A DNA stretch of 64,000 nt from Gordionus sp. m RMFG-2023 (GCF_954871325.1 NC_088776.1:61218954-61282953), one strand, 5' to 3'; shown: positions 40,487 to 54,134, numbered from the stretch's first letter. Made by a program: numbers and translations. The notes: generated by a model from the letters alone, not told the origin.

Positions 40487-40725
40487 AATGAACCATTACA
40501 CAAAACAACAACCTTATTATTTTAATTTTATTATTTTTTAATTTACATAATGAACCATTACACAAAACAACAACATTATTATTTTAATTTTATTATTTTT
40601 TAATTTAAATAATGAACCATTACACAAAACAACAACCTTATTATTTTAATTTTATTATTTTTTAATTTACATAATGAACCATTACACAAAAAAACCTTAT
40701 TATTTTCATTTTATTATTTTTTTTA
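40487..40725 (+). repeat. 62-bp tandem repeat, about 3.8 units
   Basis: AATGAACCATTACACAAAA recurs at 40487, 40549, 40611 and 40673, each 62 bp apart. Units are nearly identical. Confidence 0.93.
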
Positions 40726-41259
40726 TTCTCTTACCCTTATATTTCCAATGATTTCTCTATTTCACTACCAGTTGCTTTTTCGTAATTAACGTTTCTTCTC
40801 TTCTCAATACCGCTTACAATTTTTATAATCTTCTAATTTTACTTTTTAATTTCTTTAATAATTAACTATTTTTTATAACAAACAACTTTATATTAACGAA
40901 CTTATTTCCCAACTCCTATAAACATTTTATTTTCAAACTTTCTTTTGCCAACTATAAATAACAAAATATAATATGACCCACATATTATACATTAATATAA
41001 CATTTTTTAAAAAACATAAAACAACTGCACGTGTGTATCTAATTTTTACAATTTTCTCATTAACAATAACAATCAAATTTTGCAATATTAAAATTTAAAT
41101 TCCACACGACTATCAAATTTTTAACTCATCTAGCATTTTATAATTGAACTAATCGATCCATAACCGTTTTACCCCATAAATATTAAATATACTATTCCAT
41201 AATTCCTCCAGATAACAAGCATTTATTATCAACCCATATATATATTTCTTTTAAATTTT

Positions 41260-41830
41260 AATAATCAATTATATCCTTGTTTTCAGCTAATCTCGATTTT
41301 AATTGATCTCGATGTCTAGTTACCTTACTATTATCCTCCAATCTAACCTTAAATATTTTATTTCCCACATTATCACTCCTTTCTCTCATTTTCTAGTTAT
41401 TCCATATATTCTAACCCATACTAATTGATTAATCACATATTCCAAAATAACGTTATCTTCAATTTCAACATCCTATCCAAAGGTTTCAACATGTCTAAGA
41501 AAATATTAATTTTTCTTCCCATCATTTTTTCCGCAGGTGATTTACCATCTTTTCCCACTGCACTATTATAATATAACTGAGCTATCCACAACTCAGCTTT
41601 CCCTTCCTTATGTTTCTTTATCCAACTTTTTACAATGGCTACCATTCGTTCAGCCTGTCCATTCGAACTTGGATGATATGGTGGTGCCATTATATGTCTC
41701 ACATTCATTTTACAACATAAAATCCTTGAATAACGAACTCACAAACGCCGGCCCTCCATCCGACATCAAAATACCTGGAATCCCAAATTTCGAAAAAATT
41801 TGCAATGTTTTATAACTATTCCGGAGAGGG
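41260..41830 (-). mobile_element. Ty3-type integrase fossil
   Basis: A minus-strand fragment of an integrase core (APPYHPSSNGQAERMVAIVK) with its C-terminal tail (VTRHRDQLKSRLAEN). It keeps only the 3' part of pol. It is broken in several places and no LTRs are visible. 40.73-41.26 kb downstream of it is AT-rich and featureless. Confidence 0.75.
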
Positions 41831-42269
41831 TATCCCAGGTTGAATCAACCAAAATTTTATTATACCCAAAAACATTTTATCACTTATGGTCAATGCTCAG
41901 ATATCTGCGATGTTAATCATCCATTTATACCAATTTGCCTAGTAGAAATTGTATTAATTAAATTATAAACAATAATTATTTATTTTCCATCCTAATTTAC
42001 TAAATAGCCTAATCCCTTCTCAAGCATCTACTTCTTAAGTTGAAGATGTTAATTAATCTTTAGTAAGTCTCCATTATATGTTTCAATATAGATATTTGAA
42101 TTATAGTTTATATTCTAGACTCAATAATTGCTTGGTGAGATGGTATCCCTCATTCTTGCCCTAATTTATTAATAATTTTATTTTTTGTTATTTGATATTT
42201 CTTATTTTATCCTGACTAAAATTTATCTTACTAAGTAACTTTCATTCTTTATGGAAATGATCCTTAATC

Positions 42270-43235
42270 TTCCATTATCAGACTTTAATTGACACCTTGC
42301 TCAATTACCCGCTAAACTTGGTGGTATCGACCTTAGAATCACTCTCCCTATCTCTTTTTATCTCTAATCGCCTTTCGCTCAATTCCACGATCTCATCTTT
42401 CATAACCCTTAATGACGATCTCTTAACATTAGCAATCGAAAGATGGAATCTACTAACCCCAGACGGTCAAACATTCCCAACCGAAATTTTTAATAAATCA
42501 ATCTTGGAAACCCCTTATAAAGAAACTACAAAATAGTCTTAACCCTTCCAATATCAGCGATATACAACTTCTTCAAATAAACCATAAATACGGCGGGCAT
42601 GAATGGCTAGAGGCACTTCCAAGCCTAACCCTTGATGATCTCTTAACCAATGACCAACTGAGAGTTATCATAGGATTTAGACTTGGATGCTCGCTTACAC
42701 ATTCACACACTTGCCACATTTGCAACCTACCCGTTCAACCAAACACATGACACGGCCTAAACTGCTCCCACAGCCAAGGTCGCCACCTCCTGCATAAAGC
42801 TATAAATAAAATCATCCATAACGCTCTTAATAAGGCTAAAATACCTAACATCCTAGAACCAAGAAAACTCTCTTTACAAGATGGTCTCAGACCTGACGGT
42901 TTAACCTACACCCCATGGTCTAATGGGAAATCCCTAATTTGGGACGCAACCTGCGTCTCTTCCTTTCCCTCATCAATTAATTCAAACCCTCTTACTAGCG
43001 GGGAAAATAAAAAAATTAATAAATACTCAATACTAAATAACTTTATTTTTCAGCCCATACTCATTTCAACTAATGGCAATTTCTCACAATCAACATATTT
43101 TTTTTTTAAAATTTTAGCACGTAAAATTTTTAACATTACAAACGAAAAACGCGAATCAATTTTTCTTAAACAAAAACTCCAATTAGAAATTTTTAAACAT
43201 AATTATACCTGTTTTTTAGGAACATTTTTACTATA
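42270..43235 (+). mobile_element. Retroelement relic with RLE-like domain, copy 1
   Basis: Plus-strand reading shows LPSLTLDDLLTNDQLRVIIG then FRLG, a Cys/His cluster (CHICNLP...GLNCSH..GRHLLH), and RPDGLTYTPWSNGKSLIWDA with T. This is a widespread invertebrate retroelement-associated protein family. The PD...D spacing (PDG-x-WD) resembles a restriction-like endonuclease. It is a degraded C-terminal portion with no reverse transcriptase beside it. A second copy is at 60730-61152. Confidence 0.65.
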
Positions 43236-43364
43236 AGCTCTTTTTAGAGTCATCGATATTTTTAAAATATACATTCACTTTTAATATGTATATATTCATT
43301 TTTTATTTTTATATTTTGTTTACATGTTTTAAAGAAAAATATATAATTTGTCATTTCATTTCTA

Positions 43365-44330
43365 TATAATAAAAATCTATACTATACGAACCATAAATGA
43401 GCCCATAATTGCTAATAAGTGGAATTAATCGCCATTCAAAAACACCAAGTTTCTTCGGTTCCCGTTCAAATCGCTAAAAATTGGGAACATGGCTTATATC
43501 TCCTAGAAAATTTCTAAAGTAAATTTGAAATTAATATTAATAGATAGGGACTAAACACTTGTATTTAAATTGAAAATTTAAAAAAAATCGCTAAAATGGA
43601 AGAAATATCATCCAAAATCCCAAAAATTTTCTAGGAGATATAAGCCATGTTTTTAATTTTTAGCGATATTTTTGTTTTAGCGATTTAGAACCTATCCCGT
43701 TTCTTCAACCTCAATTTAACCTATACATCTCAATATTATGAATATTATTAGTGGATTGATGGATTTTGCTTCTATTCTGAACCCTCCTATCTTTAAATAT
43801 GAAAATTAATAAAATATTTGATATTTAAACCAATTAATAAATAAAAATTCAAGAGGATATGTTTAATTTATGTTTTATATATTCACATGATTATATATTT
43901 TAACTTGGTCAAGAATTGTTGTTAATTTCTTAAAAAAATCATTAGTAATCAATTAAAAGCTTTCCCTATCAAACCTCCCTTTTTTTTATTCATCTCTCGT
44001 CATCAGTAAATATGAAGTGATGATTATAATAAATTTTTAATTTTGATATTAATTATATATTTAATTTTTTAAAGATTCACTAGTGTAAATAATTTTTTAA
44101 ATATCATTTACAAATTTTTAAACAAGCTTACGTGACATTTTTATATTTACTTTTTTAGCATTTTTATTTTGCTATTTATTATATATTTATTCTCTAATAA
44201 ATTTTTAAAGATTCACTAGAGCAAATATTTTTTTAAATATCATTTATTACGTGATAATTTTTAAATATTTTTTTTTAAAAGATTAATATTTATCATTTAA
44301 AAAAATTTATTATGAGTCTGTAAGACAACT
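43365..44330 (+). repeat. Long direct repeat, copy 1
   Basis: 43720-44310 aligns with 47990-48610, including CAACCTCAATTTAACCTATA, GAACCCTCCTATCTTTAAAT and repeated AAAGATTCACTAGAG-type motifs. The match also begins further upstream (ACTATACGAACCATAAATGA / ACTATTACGAACTATAATGA). Its right end (AAAGATTAATATTTATCATT...TTTATTATGA) resembles the sequence just upstream of the first exon at 50060. Confidence 0.8.
43444..43710. mobile_element. Palindromic MITE-like hairpin
   Basis: ACATGGCTTATATCTCCTAG at 43488-43507 is inverted at 43630-43655. Outer arms with TCGCTAAAAATT and GTTTCTTC...CCCGTT are also inverted. No clear target duplication. Confidence 0.7.
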
Positions 44331-45470
44331 ATATAACATTTTATTTTATTGATAGTATTGTAATATATAACTTATAATTAATAATTTTGGATTTCATAAA
44401 TAATTTAATATAACTATATAATAACCAGTCAAGAATGACGGGTTTGAGGTTAAATTGTGTATATAGTACTAAATATACTTTATTAATATATTTTATAAAA
44501 ATGTTAAAATTTAGGCTAAAAAGAGGAAAATTTGTGAATCACTCACACCTCATTTCTGATTCATCTATCTATGAATAAGGGAGAAAAGTATGATGACCCA
44601 TCTTTCTTGAAGGGTAAAATGAAAAATATAATTAAGAGTGCCAGAGCTCTCATAAGTTAGCATTGCTTATTTTATAAAAAATGACGGGGAATGAGAATTT
44701 CCTCCTTACTATTATGATAGTTGTTACCTGTTATTTGAAAATAATATCTAATTTGATTCTTTATAACCTCCTCCCACCTCCAGGTCAGGTCCAATCCATT
44801 AAAACTAAGTTTAAATACTATGTTTTGAGTAAAAATATATTTTAAACTTTACTTAATACCCATATCAATATTATTTGTTAAAATATAACTGATCGTCTAT
44901 GCCTATTATTTAAAATTAAAAAAATTCCGAAGGTAGGTCCAAGGCCTTAAAAATTTTGAAAAAATTTCCCCAACCAAAGATCATAAAAATTTTGATAGTT
45001 GAGAACTTAAAACATCATAATGAATTTAAAAATACAATCAAAATCAGTATTTATGAGCCTTGTTTTAATAGTTTTAAGTGAATGTCTGATCCATAGTTAA
45101 TAATAAAAAAATTCACTTGTGTCCAAGCTGATAATAATTTTAAAACCCCAAGCGTAGCGCTTTGCTATTATATCCTTGTTTATACAACCTATTTACGAGG
45201 ATGTGGATATAATCGAATGTTTCGGCCTTTATGGCTTTGAAATTCCTAAGGCTTTATTTAGTTATCAAAATCGAATTCGACAATGTATGGTAATATGAGA
45301 AGTTGAATAATAATACACAAATATGATCGAAAAAGACAATAATGAAAAATAATTAGTTGCATATTTACAATTCGTTCTTTGCAATTGTTCATTGTTTTTG
45401 TTGTAATTTGATTTTGGATTCTTAGCCTCGTACATCTTCTGAGTTGATGGAAATGTTTTCAAGATTATAG
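44331..45470. other. AT-rich spacer
   Basis: No gene seen. From about 45.17 kb the GC content rises into the RT fossil. Confidence 0.45.
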
Positions 45471-45479
45471 GTTATCGTT

Positions 45480-47320
45480 GATTCGCTGCTACCTGGTAGT
45501 GGGAAACCTGAGATAGACGGGGTCCCTTGTGATGATTGTAGCTGTTGTATTGAGGGGATGGTTTCCTTACCGAACATTGAGACATCTTGCTCGTGTAATT
45601 ATACAGGCCCATGTAGTATCGCCTCTGAAAAAAGGTCCCGTTGTTCTCTCAGTTATCCCCACCATAGATGGTTTATCGGAAGGGCTTTCGTCTGTCGGGA
45701 CCCATAGATATTCTGCAATATAGCCGTTGAAGTTTTTTACGAGACTGAGCTTAAGCAATATTTGGGTGATCACCTTTATGACATGGGATCTGGATCCACC
45801 TTTTCTAAATGTGTAGCACGCAATTGTGGTCTGTAAAGATCATGGGTGTTCTGTTGTCCTTATATATTGCCATTATAGCACCTATACCGAGAGCTAGTAC
45901 CTCCTTTGCGTTAAAATGTTCGATGATGGGACCTTGAACAAGAGGCAAGCTTCTTGAACTGACATGTCGTTAAAACCCCTAAAGGATATATCGATATGAG
46001 ATCCAGACGCATCAGTATATTCTGGGTCGTGTACATGATATCTGACCTTCAAAGGCTCCTTCAATGCATTAATAATGGCCGCCGCCTTTTGGAAGGTGTC
46101 GATAATTGGGGTTAGCGGGTCCATATTCATGGTATTGTAAAAGGGAGAAAATAATCTGGACATACAAGTTATAGTGTAAGTAACTACTTCTAGTATGTTG
46201 GCCGCTAACAAACGTCCCATCTAGATGTTGATATGGGTGCTGCCTGATGATCTCTTGACATTTCTCTAGTCTTCTTCTTGTATTGGTGTCGGCGCTAATC
46301 GTTTTTGTTTCGAGGTCGATAAGAATCCCGATATAAGCGATACGAGGGGTTTAATACTAATTTTTCTCTAGAAATTTCAAGCCCACAACCTTCCAGGGTG
46401 CATTTTAGTGATCTTGTTGACCATTTACCCTCGTTGTATCCATAGATTAATATGTCATCAAGATAGATATTGTAATTTGCTCTTATGACGATCTTTGCGA
46501 GCGCATCGAGAATAATTGACTGTAGACAATAAGGGCTGAAAAACGCACCCATAGGTAAAACATTGTATGCATAACGTGTTCTGTTGATGAAGAATCCGAA
46601 GAATCTCCTTACTTGTTGTGATAGAGGTATCGAGAAGAATGCAGATTTGATTTTGCATATGATCTTGGACTTTCATGGTTACCTGACATCAGTGGAATGG
46701 ATTTGAGCCGGAAGGGGAGAGAAATCACTGATAACTCTACGGGAACCATCAGCCTTGGGTATTACATACAAAGGAGAACAAATTTGGTTAGAGTTGGTGG
46801 GCTTAATTATGTCTGCTTTCAACATTTGACGGACAATGTCTCTGTATCTATTGGAGATAGAAAAATTGTTGCGATGTCGGAAATAATGTTTATCATTCCC
46901 TGATTCTAAGATAATCCAGTGTGAGACGAAAACCTCTTGTTGCGACCAGGGTTTTAGTCTTGTTCTACTAATATCTAAACTGCGCAGCGCGTAGATGTTC
47001 ATTCGTGATGCCCGTGTTTTCGTTACCGATACCATTGAGGATACAGGGCAAGTTTGGCACAGCGATTGACCCCACCTGGGGCATAACAGAATCATCGTCG
47101 TTGTTCGAAAATGGATTTCAAGGTCAAAGAATATGGAATTGTCACCACTATCACCGCTGCTGCTCGAGGACCACGACGTTGTGGTCGGTAGGATCCACTA
47201 TTCGAAAATCCCGAATCTTCGGACTGGAAGGAAGGTCGTCGGACTCGGAGTCGACTGGCAGGCGATGGATCCGGGTCTTTGTGAATGGAAAGTTGATTAT
47301 TGTCATTTATGAAATTATTT
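45480..47320 (-). mobile_element. Reverse transcriptase/RNase H fossil, GC-richer
   Basis: Minus-strand parts from high to low coordinate: RT palm start (ADIIKPTNSNQICSPLYVIP, KADGSRRVISDFSPL; about 46.9-46.7 kb), RT active-site region (IYLDDILIYG; about 46.5 kb), RNase H (YTDASGSHIDISFRGF; HFNAKEVLALGIGAIMAIYK; about 46.1-45.85 kb), and a terminal WVPTDESPSDKPS motif (about 45.69 kb). No integrase was recognised. Family placement among LTR, DIRS and pararetroviral kin is open. Several breaks. Base composition is far less AT-rich than its surroundings, so it may be a relatively recent arrival. Confidence 0.75.
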
Positions 47321-47345
47321 TTCAAGCCCAGACCGATCCATTATA

Positions 47346-47589
47346 ATTTAAAATAATTATTCTTAAACCTGGACAACCGATAATAATTTTGAAATTTTTT
47401 CAGCTTCTAATTAAAAAATATTTATCAAGCCCAGCCAGACCCATATAATTCTAAAAATTCTCAAACCTGGCCAACCGAAGAATAATTTTGAAATTGTAAT
47501 CCCAACCCTCGTATTCTTCTGTACTGAAGATTTTCCTATGCTTTTTAATGAATTTTGAAATAAATAATAAATAGAAAATGAGTTAAAAG
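47346..47589. repeat. Degenerate CAAGCCCAG/CCTGG repeat
   Basis: CAAGCCCAG.CC..AC.CAT and AAACCTGG.CAACCGA.AATAAT recur twice in tandem at 47327-47490. Of the same type as other GGCC-rich degenerate repeats in the window. Confidence 0.5.
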
Positions 47590-48615
47590 GTGTGTACTAA
47601 CTATACTATTACGAACTATAATGAGCCCACTTAATTTATAAATATCATTCGGAATCATATTAATTTCTATTTATTAATCCTGAAAATTTGTCAGATTATA
47701 AAATATAGGGTTTTAACTTTCCTAAATTTTTTTTATTAATATCTAAAATATAAATGATCAAGTTTGTAAATATTTTTTATCACTTTTAAAGTACATTTTC
47801 TTCTCAAAATATTTAATATTTTTCAAACCTTTTTTTGAGCATCACGTTAAGTTACTATTTCCAGTTTTATAAAATATTCACTTAAATTATAAATTGGAGT
47901 GACCTACCGATCCTCTGTATTCAACGTACCCTAGTCTCCACTAAATAATCATAAGTGAGATAAAGCCGCATTCAAAATCACAAGTATCATCAACCTCAAT
48001 TTAACCTATACATCTCAATATTATGAATATTATTAGGGGATTGTTGGATTTAGCTCCTATTTTGAACCCTCCTATCTTTAAATATGAAAATTAATAAAAT
48101 ATTTGTGATTCATATTTAAACCAATTAATAAATAAAAAATTTAAGAGGATTTGTTTAATTTATGTTTTATATTATTCATACGATTATATATTTTAACTTG
48201 GGCAAGAATTGTTGTTTATTTATTTAAAAAATTCTTTAGTAATAAATTAAAAGCTTTTCCTATCTAACCTACCTTTTTTTATTTATCTCTCGTCAGCAAA
48301 TATGAAGTGATGATTTTAATAAATTTTTTAATTTTACTATTTATTATATATTTATTCTCTAATAAATTTTTAAAGATTCACTAGAGTAAATAATATAATT
48401 TTTAAATTTTCTACCAAGCCTACGTGACTTTTTATATTCTTACTTTTTTAGTATCATTTTATTTTGCTATTTATTATATATTTATTCTCTAATAAATTTT
48501 TAAAGATTCACTAGAGTATATATTTTTATAAATATCATTTATATATTTTCAAACAAGCCTACGTGATAATTATAAAATATAATTTTTTTAAAGATTAATA
48601 TATATCAGTTAAAAT
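47590..48615 (+). repeat. Long direct repeat, copy 2
   Basis: A diverged copy of 43365-44330, same orientation. A third partial copy of its middle (GAACCCTCTTATCTTTAAAT) follows at 48618-48740. It lacks the hairpin element seen in copy 1. Confidence 0.8.
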
Positions 48616-48957
48616 TGAACCCTCTTATCTTTAAATATGAAAATTAATAAAATATTTAGAATTCGTATTTAAACCAATTAGTAAAAAATAATTAAAGAAG
48701 ATTTTGTTTATTATATATTTTACATATTCATGCATTTATTATAAAAATTGCATGATTTCTTGAATGTTGTGAAAAGAGAGAAAGCTGAGTAAAAAGGTGT
48801 GATGATTTAATTAAAGAAAAAGAAAAATTGGAAATTGAAATATCTTTGATTTACTATTAATTAAAAGAAAAGAAGTAATTTAAGGAAGCAATAAGGTTGT
48901 AAAATTTCCATTAACAAGGGGAAACTAATTTTGAATTTGAAATTGGCAGTGATGTTA

Positions 48958-49146
48958 AAAGACTCGTTGTGACCCGATCTATAAATTCTGCTAACTTAAT
49001 ATTTTAACTAGAAAAATATTGCATAAGCCTCGAAATTTTAGCGAATAGACGTTTAGAACTATGTGTGCCATATATGAGCAAAATCTTCTGGCTTGAGCAA
49101 TATTTTTTTTGGATAAAATATTGAGTTAGCCGTTTTTAAACGTTTA
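48958..49146. mobile_element. Inverted-repeat MITE family, copy D
   Basis: The interior and right end (CAAAATCTTCTGGCTTGAGC, ATATTGAGTTAGCCGTTTTT, AAACACTA) match 5250-5384 closely. The left end (CTAACTTAATATTTTAACTA) is its inverse. Confidence 0.72.
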
Positions 49147-49259
49147 AAAAACACTAATTGTTAGAATTAAAGGACAATTATGAGTTTCAGAAAAATTGTA
49201 AATTATGTTAACGCACACGTTTAATTATATATTCAGAGAAATGATATATTTTTTTAGAG

Positions 49260-49850
49260 AGAAGAAAATGTATTTAATGGTGTTGAAGTGCGAAAAATAT
49301 TTTTTTTGGGGAATGCAAGGTTAAATGTAATATTTGAGCGAAAGGTTGTCGAGAAAATTAAAACCATTAGGTTTGAAAAAAAATATTTTAGTATGTTTTA
49401 ATTGTTTTATTGAGTGTTTGTAAAAATATTTATTTTGTAGTTTGTTTTTCTAAAAAAAAGGGGAGAATTATTTTAAAATTAATTTTTTTTTAAATAAGGT
49501 GGGTCCAGTTATTTTGTATAAATCTCATATCAATCTTAAAATGGCAATTTGACTGGATATATGAATAAAGTAATATGTGCTTAATTTATAATTTGTATTT
49601 AATGGTGTGAAAGTGGGAAAAATAATATTTTTGCGGAATGCAAGGTTAAATGTAATATTTGAGCGAAAGGTTGTCGTAAAACCATTAGGTTTGAAATAAA
49701 AAATTTTGATATGTTTTAATGAGAATTATTTTAAAATTAATTTTTTTAAAAATAAGATATGGTCTAGTTTTTTTTATAAATCTCTTTAATATCAATCATA
49801 ATATGGCAATTTGACTGGATGATAAAGTAATATGTGCTTATTTACTTAGA
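49260..49850 (+). repeat. Tandem duplication, about 330 bp, two copies
   Basis: GTATTTAATGGTGT...GGAATGCAAGGTTAAATGTA and TATTTGAGCGAAAGGTTGTC occur near 49270-49350 and again near 49598-49680. TGGCAATTTGACTGGAT ends both. It lies just upstream of the micro-exon locus. Confidence 0.85.
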
Positions 49851-50059
49851 TTTAATATGTTTATATCTTTAATTTCGTTAATTATGAAACACTTATTTGC
49901 TCACAAATTAGTAAAGATTCACTAGAGTAAATATTCTATTTTACATATCATTTATAAATTTTTTAATAAGTAGAACGTTTAAATTTTTATTTTCATAAAC
50001 ATTTTAAAATATTTTATTTAAAAAAAGATTTAATTTTTATCATTTAAAAATTATTTATT

Positions 50060-50174
50060 ATGAATAAATTATTTGGACTCGATAACGCTATGATATATGT
50101 ATTAGCAATCTGTGCGATCATTTGGACATTTAATGGTGCCATGGGGATAAACATTCATGAGAGACCAATTGACG
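50060..50174 (+). CDS. MEG-like exon 1, signal peptide
   Basis: Starts MNKLFGLDNAM and continues with a hydrophobic core (IYVLAICAIIWTF, residues 12-24), then a small-residue stretch (NGAMG) as a likely cleavage site and a polar tail INIHERPID. Donor GTATAT after one base of the next codon (phase 1). Clearly less AT-biased than its surroundings. The 150 bp upstream resembles the long direct repeats at 43.4-44.3 and 47.6-48.6 kb. Confidence 0.7.
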
Positions 50175-53100
50175 GTATATATATAATATACATACAATTT
50201 TTTAAATATTTGATAAACTTGTATAACTTACACAAAGACCAGAAAATTGAATGGTCGTCATTATTATGTATAACAAATTAAAAGAATAAATTTATGTAAT
50301 TCGAAATTTCAGGCGGCCTTAAATATATTAAATTAAGTAACACACACAGAATTATAAAATATACAAATTAATAGTAATCATATTAACTAAAGACAGAAAA
50401 ATAAAAAAAAAAATAGTTTTAGATAGCTACTTTTTTTGTTATCTTTTATCCTGATAGGCTTAAATACTCTAGTATGGCCCTAGCCTTGGTAGGTTTTGAT
50501 TCTATTTTTCTAACTATCAACTATATGCCACATTCAAAACTTAATTTTACTAATTGTTTTTATCTATATAACCAAGCCTAAAATAAGAATTTATTTTTTT
50601 AATAACTTTTGTTTTTAGATTTCTTTTTATTGGACATAATCGCACATTACATGAGAATAAAGTGATTAATTCATAAGTTTATTAACAAATTAAGAGTTTC
50701 AGCAATAAAATGGAATGGAATTATAAGAAATATTTTAAGAGTAAATTTTTGAAAACATTTCCTTTAACTCAGCGTTAGTCAGTAAATTTTTTAAGTACAT
50801 CAAATGGATACAGTTAAATAATAAAGCTTAAAGTTATTTTGTGGTAGTTGAAATTAAAATCTTTTTCTATAATTTTAATCGAACTCAAGATTTTATAATT
50901 TGTTTGTAAAAAAAATCTTCTAAAGGGCAAGGATCTTTGAAGATATTTTAATTTTGGGCAAATTTTTAGGGTATAGCAAATAATTATAGAAGTTTCAATT
51001 TTCTTATCATAAATATTTAATATTTTTATAAAATTTTATATTTTATATCAAAATAGACTACTATTTGAGACCCCATAAAACAAGTTAAAAATATGATATG
51101 CGATAAATTTTATTAAGTTTCGTTTTTATAATTCTTTGTTTCCTGTTATTGATTACTTACTTATATAATTTATCTTAAAGTTTATGGTTTCATCTTATTT
51201 TATTTTTTTTATCTTTAAAATTCAAAATATCATTTTTGAATAATGATTATTAGATTTAAAAAATATGAATAAATTTCCACTTTTACTAAAGTTTAACCTT
51301 TTGCCAAAATATATGATAAAAACCAAAAATTGATATTCTTAATATATAGCCGAATTAAGAATACAAATTAAGTCAATAAAACAAATTATTTTTTAACTGA
51401 TAGACAGAGATCTAATTGTCAAGCTATAATAAATATGTCTGGATAAAAATACATATTTACTGAGTTTTGTTAACATATTATTATTTATAAATTTGTATTT
51501 TTTATAAAATGCCAATTTATCCCAGTTAATTTAATACCTTATATATGGAGCTTTCCAACACCTTTTCTTATCCTTAATAATAGACAAAAATACAATTTTC
51601 ATTTCTCAAGATTATTATCTATAAAATAATTTTATAGTTTACATTTTGAATATACAATAAAATTTATAAAAATAAATGCCAAATATAAACATAATTTTGA
51701 AGATTATACAAAATATTCGGTTCTTTAAAATTTTTTTTCAGAGACCTGTAGACTAGGGATTTAATTTTAGGAATACCCGGACAGAGTATAAAATTTTTAA
51801 AAAATAAATTACTGGGCCCAGGTATATTTTAAAATAGAATATTTTAAATCGCCATTATTAACTATAAAAATTAAAAATATTTAAAATTATTTAAACAGGG
51901 ATGTGCAAATTGTACCACTAAAGATTTCTGATTATGTTTCTATATACTATTACAAAATTTAATATAAATAAGCTATAAAATAACCCTAATATATATAAAT
52001 GAAAAAAGAAAATTTGGGAATAATACATTAGATGTTCAAAATACCATGGAGCAAGCTCCGTCATTAGTATAGCAATCACAATTAAAACGATATCTGGATC
52101 AATGATAGATCTGGATAAATATAAATAAAATCTTATTTAAGAAAAAAAATTATATATAATCTAGCTAGGGTGTGTAATAACATTACAAATGTATTTTCAG
52201 TTTTTGTTTAAAATTTTTTTCTCATATTCTGATTATAATAGCAAAATTATTCTCATTATTTAATACAAATATAATGATTATCATTTCAACCCTTTATTTT
52301 TTATTATTATTTTAAATAAATAGGGGATTCAGGCAAATCAGGTCTCCGATTTTTATATAAATGTTTTTTGATTTAAGGGTTTTTAACTTTATTATAAATT
52401 ATTTTCCTTTTAACATAGTTATATGATATCATATATTACAATAAAAAGCTTTATAAATGTAAGGAGAATAAAATATGTAGTGTATAATTAAAATTAAATA
52501 AACAAAATCAGAATCAATCTGTGCAGTTAAGGTACCTAATAAATGTAGCGCATAATATTTTTTAAAGTAGTCATAGCTAGAATGTTCCGATCAGCCGTGT
52601 TTATGGTCACGTTGTAAACTTAGATGAAAATTAAAAATCTTAATATGAGTGATTTTTATATAACACGTAGAACTAAAATGTGATGAGATAAGTAATGTCC
52701 TATAGTAGATATAAGGGCCGCTATTCATTAGTTAGATTATTTGTTTATCAAAACATTATTAGCCTAAATTATATATAACTCAGCTTGGGGTTAGTAATAT
52801 TAAACAGGTTTCGTCAGTCTTTGTTTAAAATTTCCTTAATTAGGATTATAATACTAAAATTATTTTTATTATTCAAATCAAAACAATACTTATTATTGGT
52901 TTAATCCTATATTTTTTCTAATTTAAAATTACGAACAATTTAGTATTTCAAAGCATTACAGGTTTCCGATTTTTATATAAATATGCATTTATTTTTGACT
53001 TATGGGTATGGATTTAATTTTATTATTAATTATTCCCTTTTAACTAAGTTATAGGACATGTAATTATTAAATACGTTTAGTCAGTCTTTTTAAATTTTCT

Positions 53101-54090
53101 AAATTGGAATATAATATACTAAAATTTATTTCATAATTCAATTTAAATATAATACTTATTATTGTTTGTATCCTATATTTTTTTTATAATTTAAAACATA
53201 TACAAACATATTTAGATTTTCTACACATTACAGGTCTCCTAACTTTATATAAATGTGCATTTTATTAATTTTTATTAATGGGCTTATTTTATTATAAATT
53301 ATTATTATCCTTTTAACTTTGTTATGATACTTTAATTATAATAAAAATAAATAAACGTAAAATTACATATAACCTAGCATGGGGGTCTGATTTTATTAAA
53401 TATGTTTAATCATTCTTTGCTTTAAATTTCTCTAATTCCTAATAATAAAACTAAAATTATTCTTATTATTTAATTTAAATATAATATTTATTTTGTTTTA
53501 ATCATCTATTTTTTATTCTAATTTTAAAAATATATTGTTAAACCTAAATGACAATTTTGATGAGAAAAGAGCCTTAGAATTAAGTAGTGATAACCTTTAT
53601 TTATCAGTTTGCTTTCGCTATAGGTGATGAGAGACTTCAATCACATCTAATATCAAGGTTGTTTTATCAAAAAATAATTTGTATAAATTTTATATAACCC
53701 ATTTTGAGGGCTTAATAGCATAAAATACGTTAGTCAGTTTTTGCTATAAATTTCCCTAAATCTTAGTAATAATATTAAAATTATTATCATTATTCAATTC
53801 AAATATTATAATTATTATTGTTTTAATCCTCTATCTTTTATATTAATTTTATATAAAGGAAAACATGTCAATACAGGTCTCAGATATTAATATATTTTTT
53901 TTTGATTTATAGGTTTGGATTATATTTTATTCATCGCCGTGGATAGAGATATCTTTAAATAATTTATTATGAAACTCTATTTCTCCTTTTATTCTTTTAA
54001 AATAAAATTAAGCATAATTTATGAATAATATAAATCTGATATTTAAAATTTCTTAAACGTAAAAAATATGATCAATCAGTAAAGAAGAAT

Positions 54091-54130
<40 letters not shown>

Positions 54131-54134
54131 ATGA

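Noticed and set aside
50766-50795. 12-bp micro-exon after GTTAGTCAG
   Set aside because: Poor pyrimidine tract and no homologous copy.
53612-53650. 34-bp exon reading GDERLQSHLIS
   Set aside because: Good acceptor, but the length is not frame-neutral, the donor is weak and there is no duplicate.
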